22,062 nt of DNA, from the NCBI GenBank assembly GCA_025997795.1, contig BNVB01000042.1, positions 1 to 22,062 of the forward strand, written 5' to 3'. This DNA is from Spirochaetia bacterium. Its GTDB lineage: Bacteria; Spirochaetota; Spirochaetia; Treponematales; Breznakiellaceae. The translations under genes and the position numbers were made by a program. The notes under the pieces are model-generated. The model was not told the DNA's origin and did not search any database. It saw nothing but the letters and a program-made list of their open reading frames with translations. How positions within the stretch are numbered: position 1 is the first letter of the stretch; the number at the start of each line of letters is the position of its first letter. Shown in pieces: positions 1 to 7,372 of this stretch.

Positions 1-14
1 ATTCTGCTTATTCT

Positions 15-992
15 TTAATCCCAGAGATCTTCCCAGCCCTTCGCACCCGGCCATAGGAATACCTGGCCTTTTACCAGCCGGCAGTTCCGTTCGGCTTTTT
101 TAATGCTTTCCATTTCTGCCCCAGTCAAGGGATCTTCGATTACAGCGCGGAGGTTACTTTCGTAGTTCCTTGCGTGTACCGAGAAGGGGATGGGGATGCT
201 GCCCCGCTGGACTGCCCATTTTAGGCATACCAGTGCGGGGTGTATATTGTGGGCCTTTGCGGCAGCGCTGACTTCCGGCAGTTCCGTATCTATCACATCA
301 CCGGGGGTTTTGTCCCGCTCGGGCCGGTTGGGAGAACCGATGGGGCAGTAAGCGATAACGGTAATTCCCTTGGCTGTGCAGTAGTCAAAAAGTTCCTGCT
401 GCTGAAAAGAGGGATGCTGTTCCATTTCAATGAGCGCCGGTTTTATCCTGCACCGGGGCAAAACTGCCTCCAGTTTGGTAATGGTCATATTGGACATACC
501 AAGGTTTTTTACCAGCCCCATGTCGGCGGCGCGTTCCATCTGGGTCCAGGTTGCCATAAAACGGTCTGCGGAAAAGGGCACCGAATCGGGGTTTCGGGAA
601 TCGCCGTCGCAGCCCGGAGCATGGTAGTTGGGGTAGGGCCAGTGGACAAAGTAGGCGTCCACATAGTCCAGCTGTAGATCCTTTAAGGTTTTAGCCAGGG
701 AAAGAAGCACATCCCCCCGGCCATGCATATTGTTCCAGACCTTGGAAGTAACAAACAACTCTTCCCGCTTTACTATACCCTCGGTAAAGGCTTCGTTAAA
801 GATTTGTCCTATCCGGTCTTCGTTGCCGTAAACCGAAGCGCAGTCAAATAAGCGGTAACCGAAGCGCAGCGCTCCGGCTACTGCGGCAGCCACTTCTTCG
901 CTTCCGTATTTATCGGACCCAAAGGTACCCATGCCTATGCAGGGAATTTTCTGCCCTGTACCCAGAGTAAAATATGGAACCGCGGTTTCCAT
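15..992 (-). CDS. Aldo/keto reductase
   Basis: A 325-residue soluble NAD(P)H-dependent oxidoreductase of the aldo/keto reductase (TIM-barrel) family. The classic catalytic tetrad is visible: D50 and Y55 in FDCASVYGNE, K84 in TSKVWN and H117 in FVHWP. The usual IPKS motif that contacts the cofactor 2'-phosphate reads IPFS here (in SIPIPFSVHARN), so the lysine is missing and NADH use is possible. The ATG directly abuts the stop codon of the upstream dehydrogenase gene and has a GAGGAA ribosome site about 10 bases upstream, inside that gene, so translation is probably coupled. It is the last gene of the fucose operon seen here. By context it may reduce lactaldehyde or another fucose-derived carbonyl, but the substrate is not determined by sequence. 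The family call is secure; the role is inference. Confidence 0.9.
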   Translation of the reverse strand: METAVPYFTLGTGQKIPCIGMGTFGSDKYGSEEVAAAVAGALRFGYRLFDCASVYGNEDRIGQIFNEAFTEGIVKREELFVTSKVWNNMHGRGDVLLSLAKTLKDLQLDYVDAYFVHWPYPNYHAPGCDGDSRNPDSVPFSADRFMATWTQMERAADMGLVKNLGMSNMTITKLEAVLPRCRIKPALIEMEQHPSFQQQELFDYCTAKGITVIAYCPIGSPNRPERDKTPGDVIDTELPEVSAAAKAHNIHPALVCLKWAVQRGSIPIPFSVHARNYESNLRAVIEDPLTGAEMESIKKAERNCRLVKGQVFLWPGAKGWEDLWD

Positions 993-2054
993 TTACTTTA
1001 ATTCCTCATCGGCGCAGACTGCAACCTTGCCGCAGTTTCCTTCCGCCATAAGCTTGTAGGCTTCGTCAGCCTTGTCCAGGGGGAAGCGGTGGGTTACCAG
1101 GGTATCGGGGTGTATATTCCACCGGACCAGTTCTTCCACCAGATTTTCCATAAGCCAGATGCTGGTTACCCAGCTTCCGTAGATAGTTTTCTGATCATGG
1201 ATGATGTCCGGGCTGGGGTTAAAACTTACGGTGTTTCCTTCGCCCACAAAGGCAATCTTTCCCCACTGGCGGGCAGCGCGGATGGCAGTCTGTCGGCCGG
1301 CATCGCTGGCCGAGGCATCAAAAGATTTTTCCACTCCCCGGCCTTCGGTAAGGTCACGGATTTCTTGTACATTGTCCGGGCCGGGGGCCAATACCTTGTC
1401 TGCCAGGCCCAGCTTTTGCGCCAGGTCTATCCGGTACTGGTTGGATTCAATGCCAAACAGTTTCCGGGCTCCCATGGCTTTAGAGAGCATCAATGTTGCA
1501 AGGCCCACAGGCCCCAGACCCACCACAAGGACATTGTCTGCGCCGCTTACGCCTATTTTGTAAATTGCTTCGTAGACCGTACCGAAACCGCAGGCTACCT
1601 GGGCGCCGTCGGCATAACTTAAACTATCCGGCAGTTCCACCAGGTCCTTTTCGTCACAGAGGATGTAGTCCGCCATGCCTCCGTCACGCTGCCAGCCGTA
1701 GGCCGCCCGGAGGGGGGATGAACAGGAAATCATATAACCCATGCGGCAGTCGTGGCAGACCCCGCAGCCGGAAATATGGTATACAATAACCCGGGATCCT
1801 TTTTTAAAACGCCGTATCCCCGGCCCTTCTTCCACCACCTGGCCGCAGGGTTCGTGCCCCGCAATAACCCCCTGGTAGCCCTCGGGTCCCTTGCCCAGGT
1901 GTTCCCGGTAAATCGCCCGGATATCGCTGCCGCAGATCGTGCAGGCCTTCATCTTTACCAATACCTGACCGTGGCCCGGTTTGGGAATAGGTACCGTTTT
2001 AAATTCTACCGTACTGTTTCCGGGAAGATAGGCTCCCTTCATTGTTCCTTCCAT
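993..2054 (-). CDS. Zinc-dependent medium-chain alcohol/polyol dehydrogenase
   Basis: A 353-residue medium-chain dehydrogenase/reductase. Catalytic-zinc ligands are C41 (TICGSD) and H67-E68 (AGHEP). The structural-zinc lobe is intact with C97, C100, C103 and C111 (C-x2-C-x2-C-x7-C). The Rossmann motif GLGPVG lies at 179-184, and a Glu in GIESN at the end of the second strand favours NAD over NADP. The chosen ATG has AAGGAG upstream; an in-frame ATG four codons later (2042) is an alternative. It sits in the fucose operon behind the transporter, separated from the permease gene by tandem palindromes and abutting the aldo/keto reductase gene. It resembles threonine/sorbitol dehydrogenase-like enzymes. 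The substrate could be a sugar, a polyol or a three-carbon product of fucose breakdown; this cannot be decided from sequence. Confidence 0.9.
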   Translation of the reverse strand: MEGTMKGAYLPGNSTVEFKTVPIPKPGHGQVLVKMKACTICGSDIRAIYREHLGKGPEGYQGVIAGHEPCGQVVEEGPGIRRFKKGSRVIVYHISGCGVCHDCRMGYMISCSSPLRAAYGWQRDGGMADYILCDEKDLVELPDSLSYADGAQVACGFGTVYEAIYKIGVSGADNVLVVGLGPVGLATLMLSKAMGARKLFGIESNQYRIDLAQKLGLADKVLAPGPDNVQEIRDLTEGRGVEKSFDASASDAGRQTAIRAARQWGKIAFVGEGNTVSFNPSPDIIHDQKTIYGSWVTSIWLMENLVEELVRWNIHPDTLVTHRFPLDKADEAYKLMAEGNCGKVAVCADEELK

Positions 2055-2064
2055 AACATTCTCC

Positions 2065-2120
2065 TTAGTGGAGTTTGCTGCGCAAACTCCAACACTAAAA
2101 ACGCTTTTGCGTTTTTAGTG
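2065..2120. repeat. Tandem perfect palindromes between permease and dehydrogenase genes
   Basis: Two adjacent hairpins fill the gap. One has arms TGGAGTTTGC/GCAAACTCCA (2069-2078 and 2082-2091) with a 3-base loop. The other has arms CACTAAAAACGC/GCGTTTTTAGTG (2093-2104 and 2109-2120) with a TTTT loop. TTAGTG at 2065-2070 repeats the end of the second hairpin, so CACTAA (2093-2098) can pair with either copy. There is no U-rich tail, so a simple terminator is not supported. Confidence 0.8.
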
Positions 2121-2123
2121 AGA

Positions 2124-3116
2124 TTATGCCCGCTTGGCGTATTTCTTCATGTCAAAATAAACCGCCAGGATAATAATTGCGCCCTTTACCAGATACTGGT
2201 AATACGAATCAATGGCGAGAAAGCTCATACCATAGTTGATAAGTCCCATGGTAAAGATACCGATGATCATGCCTCCCACGGTACCCACGCCGCCGTTCTG
2301 GGAAATGCCCCCCACGGTAACCGCAGCGATAGCGTCCAGTTCCATACCGTTGGCGGTAAGGGCATTGGCCAGGGCCAGGCGGCTGGACAAGAGTACTCCC
2401 GCACAGCCGTAGAGCAGTCCCGCATAAAGGTACACGCAGAGCAGGTCCCGTTCCACATTAATGCCCGATACCCGGGCCGCCTGTGCGTTACCGCCGATGG
2501 CGTAAAAGTTGGTCCCCTGTTTGGTATGTTTTAACAGTACCCAGATAATAAAGGTGATAATGATCACATAGATACCCAGGAAGGGGATCTGGAGGAACGA
2601 GGGGCCAAAAGAAGTCTGGGCAATGGCTTTGAACTGGGGGGTCAGGGAACTGACGATGGCCGCCTTGGTATAGAGGAGCTGAATGCCCCGGGCAATGGAC
2701 ATGGTACCCAGGGTGGCGATAAAGGGGGGCAGCTTTCCGTATGCCACCAGAACCCCGTTAAAGAGCCCAAAAAGGCCGCCGGCAAAGATTCCCGCCACAA
2801 TCGGCACAATAATGGGGAACGAATGACCGTAGTAAATTGCCGTTTCATAGGTGGGTATTTGGGCAAAAGAAGCGGCCACCGAAGCGGTAAGGCAGACCAC
2901 ATAACCAATGGAAAGGTCTATCCCCTTGGTGATGATAATCATACCTACCCCCAGGGCAGCGAATGCCCGGACAGCTTCGGCGATGATCAGCGTTTTAAAC
3001 GACGCCCAGGTAAGGGCCTGGCCCCTGGTAAGGATTGCCAGCAAAAAAACCAGCACCACAAAGGTTACGAGGTTTGTGTACCTGCTTGTAAATTCCCGAA
3101 ACTTGATGACTCTCAT
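2124..3116 (-). CDS. Sugar ABC transporter permease (CUT2/ribose type)
   Basis: A 330-residue inner-membrane permease of the RbsC/branched-chain family, almost entirely hydrophobic with about eight to ten membrane segments. Family hallmarks are visible: the TKGIDLSIGYVV motif, TLGTMSIARGIQ, and the C-terminal glycine-rich GGISQNGGVGTVGG stretch before the last helices. The start is placed at the ATG at 3116 (MRVIKFREF), which has GGAGAC about eight bases upstream. A longer reading that starts 13 codons earlier would overlap the ATPase gene and lacks a clear ribosome site. With the ATPase (19 bases upstream) and the lipoprotein it forms one importer. Operon context with fucI and fucU suggests L-fucose as substrate. 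That specificity is inference; CUT2 permeases look alike for ribose, galactose, xylose and others. Confidence 0.93.
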   Translation of the reverse strand: MRVIKFREFTSRYTNLVTFVVLVFLLAILTRGQALTWASFKTLIIAEAVRAFAALGVGMIIITKGIDLSIGYVVCLTASVAASFAQIPTYETAIYYGHSFPIIVPIVAGIFAGGLFGLFNGVLVAYGKLPPFIATLGTMSIARGIQLLYTKAAIVSSLTPQFKAIAQTSFGPSFLQIPFLGIYVIIITFIIWVLLKHTKQGTNFYAIGGNAQAARVSGINVERDLLCVYLYAGLLYGCAGVLLSSRLALANALTANGMELDAIAAVTVGGISQNGGVGTVGGMIIGIFTMGLINYGMSFLAIDSYYQYLVKGAIIILAVYFDMKKYAKRA

Positions 3117-3135
3117 TCCTGTCTCCTTCTCTTTT

Positions 3136-4635
3136 TCAGGAAAAGTGCGTAGCATAACGCATAATCGCTTCCTGTGTTAATTCATCTTTTTCCAGGGAGC
3201 CCGTAAGGATCCCCGCGCAAAGTACCAGTACCCGGTGGCTCATGCCGATAAGTTCGGGCATTTCGCTGGATACCATGATAATGGCCTTTCCCTGTTTTAC
3301 CAGTTCCGCCATGATCGTATAAATTTCGTATTTTGCCCCTACGTCAATACCTCTGGTCGGTTCATCCATGATAAGAATATCCGGCAGGGTCATAAGCCAG
3401 CGGCTTAAAATCACCTTCTGCTGGTTTCCCCCGGAAAGGTTCTGTACCAGGGTACCCATGGAAGGAGTTTTGGTTTTAAGCTGTTTGTTTTGGCTGGCCG
3501 CCAGGGCGTTAAGCTTTTTATGGTTCAGTATACCGATTTTTGTTGTATAGTTTCCCAGAGAGGCGATGGCGGTATTTACCGTAATATTAAGCAGGGGGAA
3601 TATTCCCGAACTGCGCCGGTCCTCGGTAACAAAGCCCATGCCTGCTTTGATAGCATCCTGGGGGCGTATCTTTTTAAGAGGCTTGCCGTTTACCAGGATT
3701 TCCCCGGAACTGGTCTTTCGTACGCCGAAGATCGCTTCCACCAATTCCGTCCGCTGGGCCCCCACAAGGCCGCCGATTCCAAGGATTTCTCCCCGGCGTA
3801 ACTGGAAGTTGATGTTCTTGAAGGACCGGGGATTGGCGGCGGTAAGATCCCGCACTTCCAGGCAGACATCGCCAATGGCAGATGTTACCGGCGGGAACCG
3901 GTTGGTAATGTCCCGGCCTACCATAAGGGAAATAAGCTTGTCCCCGGTAAGCTGCTTAACCGGATAGGTATCAATTACCCTGCCGTCCCGCATAACCGTT
4001 ATGTCATCGGCAATCTGGAATATCTCTTCCATTTTGTGGGAAATATAAATAATTGCCACACCCTTTGACTGGAGATCCCGGATAATGGTAAAAAGGTGGG
4101 CTACTTCGTTTTCTGTTAATGAACTGGTGGGCTCGTCCATAACCACAATTGACGAATTATACGAAACCGCCTTGGCTATTTCGCAGCCCTGCTGGTGGCT
4201 GATGGAAAGACTCGATACCCGGGCGGCAGCATCAAAGTCAAAATTAAGGCCCAACAAAAGACTTTTTGTGTCGGCAAGCATTTTCCGGTGATTGATAAGA
4301 TGCAGAACGTTTAACGGTTCCCGGCCAAGCCAGATATTCTGGGCCACCGAACGCTCGGGAACATTGGAAAGCTCCTGATGAATCATCGAGACCCCGGCGT
4401 GCATGGCATCGGCGGCGCTGTTAAAACGGCGTTCCTGGTTTTTGAGGACGATGGTACCCTCATCCATCTGGTAGATGCCAAAGAGGCATTTCATGAGGGT
4501 GGATTTACCCGCGCCGTTTTCCCCCATAAGGGCATGAACCGTTCCGGGCTTTACCTTAAAATCAACCTTATCCAGGGCAAGTACGCCGGGAAAACGTTTT
4601 GTTACTGCCCGCATTTCAAGTATATAATCCGCCAT
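3136..4635 (-). CDS. Sugar ABC transporter ATPase, double nucleotide-binding domain (CUT2)
   Basis: A 499-residue cytoplasmic ATPase with two fused ABC domains, the normal size for RbsA/MglA/XylG proteins. Domain 1 has Walker A GENGAGKST at 38-46, a signature read as LSISHQQ, and VVMDEPTSSL as Walker B. Domain 2 has a degenerate Walker A (GLVGAQRTEL, no GKST), a good signature NLSGGNQQKV and Walker B LIMDEPTRGID. The degenerate second P-loop is usual for this subfamily. Start ATG at 4635 follows GGAG closely. It lies between the binding-protein and permease genes, and a strong stem-loop in the 67-base gap before it probably lowers its expression relative to the binding protein. It powers the putative fucose importer. 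Confidence 0.95.
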   Translation of the reverse strand: MADYILEMRAVTKRFPGVLALDKVDFKVKPGTVHALMGENGAGKSTLMKCLFGIYQMDEGTIVLKNQERRFNSAADAMHAGVSMIHQELSNVPERSVAQNIWLGREPLNVLHLINHRKMLADTKSLLLGLNFDFDAAARVSSLSISHQQGCEIAKAVSYNSSIVVMDEPTSSLTENEVAHLFTIIRDLQSKGVAIIYISHKMEEIFQIADDITVMRDGRVIDTYPVKQLTGDKLISLMVGRDITNRFPPVTSAIGDVCLEVRDLTAANPRSFKNINFQLRRGEILGIGGLVGAQRTELVEAIFGVRKTSSGEILVNGKPLKKIRPQDAIKAGMGFVTEDRRSSGIFPLLNITVNTAIASLGNYTTKIGILNHKKLNALAASQNKQLKTKTPSMGTLVQNLSGGNQQKVILSRWLMTLPDILIMDEPTRGIDVGAKYEIYTIMAELVKQGKAIIMVSSEMPELIGMSHRVLVLCAGILTGSLEKDELTQEAIMRYATHFS

Positions 4636-4654
4636 GGTTACTCCAAATTAAATG

Positions 4655-4691
4655 GTAACAGCAGACCGTACTTTGTACGGCCTGCCGTTAC
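4655..4691 (-). promoter_or_regulatory. Intercistronic stem-loop after the binding-protein gene
   Basis: The transcript can form a 17-bp stem (two G-U wobbles) with an AAA loop: arms GTAACGGCAGGCCGTAC and GTACGGTCTGCTGTTAC. No run of U follows, so it looks like a 3'-end stabiliser or partial attenuator and not a full terminator. A hairpin after the binding-protein cistron is a common way to keep that protein in excess over the ATPase and permease. Confidence 0.75.
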
Positions 4692-4702
4692 GTTACATAA
4701 AA

Positions 4703-5788
4703 CTAGTGGGACTTATAGTAGTCCGAGTCCTTGTCCACCGGGACAAAGGGTACCAGGTAACACTGACCAATGATGGCGGCGTCGTTGGCCGGAGCTTCAT
4801 CAATGACAGCGGTGGCAGCGGGGGTTCCGCCGGCGGGATTACCGGGTGTGTAGGCGCCCGTGGCGTTCTGGTAGATTACGTCAAAAGCGGCGGCGGACTG
4901 GCCCACCGCGTCCTGAAGGACTGTGGCGTAGAGCTTGTTTTCCTTCATGGAGTTGATGGCGTCCTGGGTAGCGTCAATGCCAAGAACCGGAACGGTAAGC
5001 GTGGTGCCGTCATCGGCATCGCCCTTGGTATAACCGTTCTGGATAAGGGATTCTACCGCACCCAGGGCCATGCCGTCGTTCTGGGCGGCAACTACGTTGT
5101 ATTGACCCCGGAAGGCGCCGACCCAAACATTCATCTTCTCCTGGGCCTGATCGGGGGTCCAGTTGGCGGTATCTTCGGCGATGATCTTCACGGTGTAACC
5201 CCGTGTTGCCAGTTCCGCCAGAAGGCCCGCCCGCCGGTTAACCTGGGCAGGATGGCCCATCTGGCCGTTGAGCAGGAGCATATTTACGGCTTTACCGGGA
5301 GCTTTGCCGGGGTTCTTGTCAAAGTAATCCGCAATAAGCTGGCCCTGATAGCGCCCGCCCACAAATTCGGGGGATGACGCAAAGAAGAAATTCGGCCCCA
5401 CCTTAAGAGCGGTAACAGTGGGCTGGATGTTGGAATAGGCCGCGGCTCCGCCGGCTTCCTTAATAATCTGGTTCATCTGCTCCGAAAGCTCGGAAACGCA
5501 GGGAACAATGACAAACCACTTGTAACCCTGGTTAATCAAGGTCTGAACCTGGGTAAGCTGGGTAGCGCCGTCGCTGCGGGCATCCTGGATGTTAAGATCC
5601 ACACCCTTTTCTGCCGCCAGCTTCTTGATGTTTTCCGAATAATCCTTGAGGAACTGTTCGTCGATGTTCCGCATCATGAGGGCAATCTGTACCTTGCCGC
5701 TGTCGGTACTTTCCGGCTTTTTGGTACACCCCGTCAGAACCAGACAGAGGGTAAGCAGTACTGCCAGAACCAATGTAAGTTTTTTCAT
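4703..5788 (-). CDS. Sugar ABC transporter substrate-binding lipoprotein (CUT2 type)
   Basis: A 361-residue periplasmic-binding protein of the ribose/galactose (type I) fold. The N-terminus is a lipoprotein signal peptide: MKK, a hydrophobic core, then a lipobox L18-T19-G20-C21 followed by a Lys/Ser/Asp-rich linker. The body shows the expected pattern: VQIALMMRNIDEQF at the first strand, INQGYKWFVIVPC, NDGMALGAVESL and VPVLGIDATQDAINSM, the last typical of this family. It would be anchored in a membrane and deliver sugar to the permease. The gene lies between the kinase and ATPase genes with stem-loops on both sides. Its start has AAGGA/GGAGAG just upstream. Fucose specificity is inferred from fucU, fucI and the kinase; no binding-site residue was used to prove it. 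Confidence 0.93.
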   Translation of the reverse strand: MKKLTLVLAVLLTLCLVLTGCTKKPESTDSGKVQIALMMRNIDEQFLKDYSENIKKLAAEKGVDLNIQDARSDGATQLTQVQTLINQGYKWFVIVPCVSELSEQMNQIIKEAGGAAAYSNIQPTVTALKVGPNFFFASSPEFVGGRYQGQLIADYFDKNPGKAPGKAVNMLLLNGQMGHPAQVNRRAGLLAELATRGYTVKIIAEDTANWTPDQAQEKMNVWVGAFRGQYNVVAAQNDGMALGAVESLIQNGYTKGDADDGTTLTVPVLGIDATQDAINSMKENKLYATVLQDAVGQSAAAFDVIYQNATGAYTPGNPAGGTPAATAVIDEAPANDAAIIGQCYLVPFVPVDKDSDYYKSH

Positions 5789-5816
5789 TTCCTTCTCTCC
5801 TTAAACAAATATTTTA

Positions 5817-5835
5817 TCCGGTTTTACAAACCGGA
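5817..5835 (-). promoter_or_regulatory. Small stem-loop upstream of the binding-protein gene
   Basis: An 8-bp perfect stem TCCGGTTT/AAACCGGA with a 3-base loop lies in the 58-base gap between the kinase stop and the lipoprotein start. It could be an mRNA processing or stabilising site at the 5' end of the transporter cistrons. The U tract is too weak for a terminator, and no convincing internal promoter was seen. Confidence 0.5.
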
Positions 5836-5846
5836 ATTTTCCATAG

Positions 5847-7355
5847 TTACGACGCTAAATCCGTCCAGGCTTTCCGGTAGGGGAACAGCCCGGGCATTTC
5901 GAGTTTTTCCAGTTCCCGGTACTCAACATCAAAATCTCCGGCCAAATCGGCAAGGCTCTTGCCCGTAAGGGCCATTTTGGCAGTCATGGCGGCTCCCAGG
6001 GCGGTAGCCTCGGTTATATCCGTAAGGAATACCCGGTTATGGGGCAGCGCCGAAGCAAGCAGGGTATTGTAGGAGGCGTTTTTCCTAAAGCCCCCTTCGG
6101 TAAATACCTCCGTGCCCTGTTTTATGCCCGCCTTCTCCAGCGCCGTTAAGGTCTGCATTACAAGGGAAATCCGCAAAACCGCCAGGGCTTTTTCATAATT
6201 CTTAAAAACCGGAGGCAGATTTTTTCCCTGCTCAATGTCTGCAAAAAAATACTCCGCGCCGTCTTCAACAATTCTGGCTTTTGAACGGGGAAACTGTCCC
6301 GACCCCTGGGTTAATTCGGGCAGCAAAAACAGCTTTTGCTCATTCAGCACCGAACGGTAAAGCCCTTCGTCCCAGGGGGGAAAATCATCCCGCTTGTGGA
6401 TGTCCATAAGAATTTTGGACCAGGTTTCAAATTCCAGCCCTCCCAGAAAAATTGCCGTCTTGACCGGTTTTCCAAAGGCGGAAATATTAAAGAACACCAC
6501 CTTGCCCAGTTCATCCGGGGCAAAACCGTACTGTTCCACCGGGTTCATGATGACGCACCAGGTACCGGTGGAATTGAGAATAAATCCCGTTTCTCCCTTT
6601 TTGGCGAAATGGGGGAGCAGTGCGGAATTGGAATCGTGGATCCCCATGGTAACAATCGTATCTTTGGAAAGGCCGGTTTTTTGCGCCAGTTCTTCCGTTA
6701 TGGTTCCCAGGACATCCCAGGATTTTCGCAGTGTATTGGGAACCATGGAAGCGATTCCCAGGTCCCGGGCTACCGATGAAAGCCTGCCGTCAACCTGATC
6801 CCACAGGTAGGTGTGGTTTCCCATGTAGGTACTTTCTACCCCGGTTTTTCCGGTAAACCGTAGGCCCCAGTATTGGGGGTAGGGGAGTACCCCAACAGTA
6901 TCGCCAAAGAGATCGGGAAACTGTTCCCGGGCAAAGAAAATTCCCTTGGCGGGGTTAATCATTGCCTTAAAAGCGGGGGTTCCGGTTTTTGCCTGGAGTT
7001 CTTCGGGTTTGCCGAATTGTTCGTAAAAGCGCTTGTGAAAGTCTTCTCCCGGTTCGTGGGTATACAATACGCAGGGGAGGGCGGGTTTACCGTCCTTCCC
7101 CACGCATACAAAGGTAGCGCCATGGGTAGAAACCGCCAGCGCTTTAACCGGATACTTTTTTGCAAAAGCCGCCAGCTGTTCGATAAACCATGTTTCTATG
7201 CCTTCAAGGTCATGAGCTTCAAGAGAATCACGGCCCTGTACCGTGATGGGCGCGAATGTTTTATATACCGCATCCAACTGGCACAGCGTTTCATCGTAGA
7301 CCGCCGCTTTTTTGTTGGTCATGCCGATGTCAATTACCGCTATGGCATATTCCAT
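5847..7355 (-). CDS. fucK: FGGY-family carbohydrate kinase, probable L-fuculokinase
   Basis: A 502-residue sugar kinase of the FGGY family (actin-like ATPase fold). Visible elements: phosphate-1 loop DIGMTNKK with D9, G11 and T13; the likely catalytic base D241 in GIHDSNSALLPHF; phosphate-2 motif NSTGTW at 261-266; the adenosine-loop glycines GGFRKN near 421; and EATALGAA at 449-456. It starts 17 bases after the fucI stop, with GGAG about nine bases before the ATG. Direct adjacency to fucI makes ATP-dependent phosphorylation of L-fuculose to L-fuculose 1-phosphate the likely reaction. Its sequence differs clearly from the E. coli fuculokinase that I recall, so rhamnulokinase or a related ketose kinase activity is an alternative. 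The family is certain, the substrate is inferred from context. Confidence 0.85.
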   Translation of the reverse strand: MEYAIAVIDIGMTNKKAAVYDETLCQLDAVYKTFAPITVQGRDSLEAHDLEGIETWFIEQLAAFAKKYPVKALAVSTHGATFVCVGKDGKPALPCVLYTHEPGEDFHKRFYEQFGKPEELQAKTGTPAFKAMINPAKGIFFAREQFPDLFGDTVGVLPYPQYWGLRFTGKTGVESTYMGNHTYLWDQVDGRLSSVARDLGIASMVPNTLRKSWDVLGTITEELAQKTGLSKDTIVTMGIHDSNSALLPHFAKKGETGFILNSTGTWCVIMNPVEQYGFAPDELGKVVFFNISAFGKPVKTAIFLGGLEFETWSKILMDIHKRDDFPPWDEGLYRSVLNEQKLFLLPELTQGSGQFPRSKARIVEDGAEYFFADIEQGKNLPPVFKNYEKALAVLRISLVMQTLTALEKAGIKQGTEVFTEGGFRKNASYNTLLASALPHNRVFLTDITEATALGAAMTAKMALTGKSLADLAGDFDVEYRELEKLEMPGLFPYRKAWTDLAS

Positions 7356-7372
7356 GGTTATCGCTCCGCCTG

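Noticed and set aside
3117..3155. A longer permease start at 3155.
   Set aside because: It overlaps the ATPase gene, adds a charged non-family extension and has a poorer ribosome site than 3116.
4652..5377. Open frame opposite the binding-protein gene (241 codons).
   Set aside because: The glycine/valine-rich product is an antisense artefact; the lipoprotein gene on the other strand is clear.
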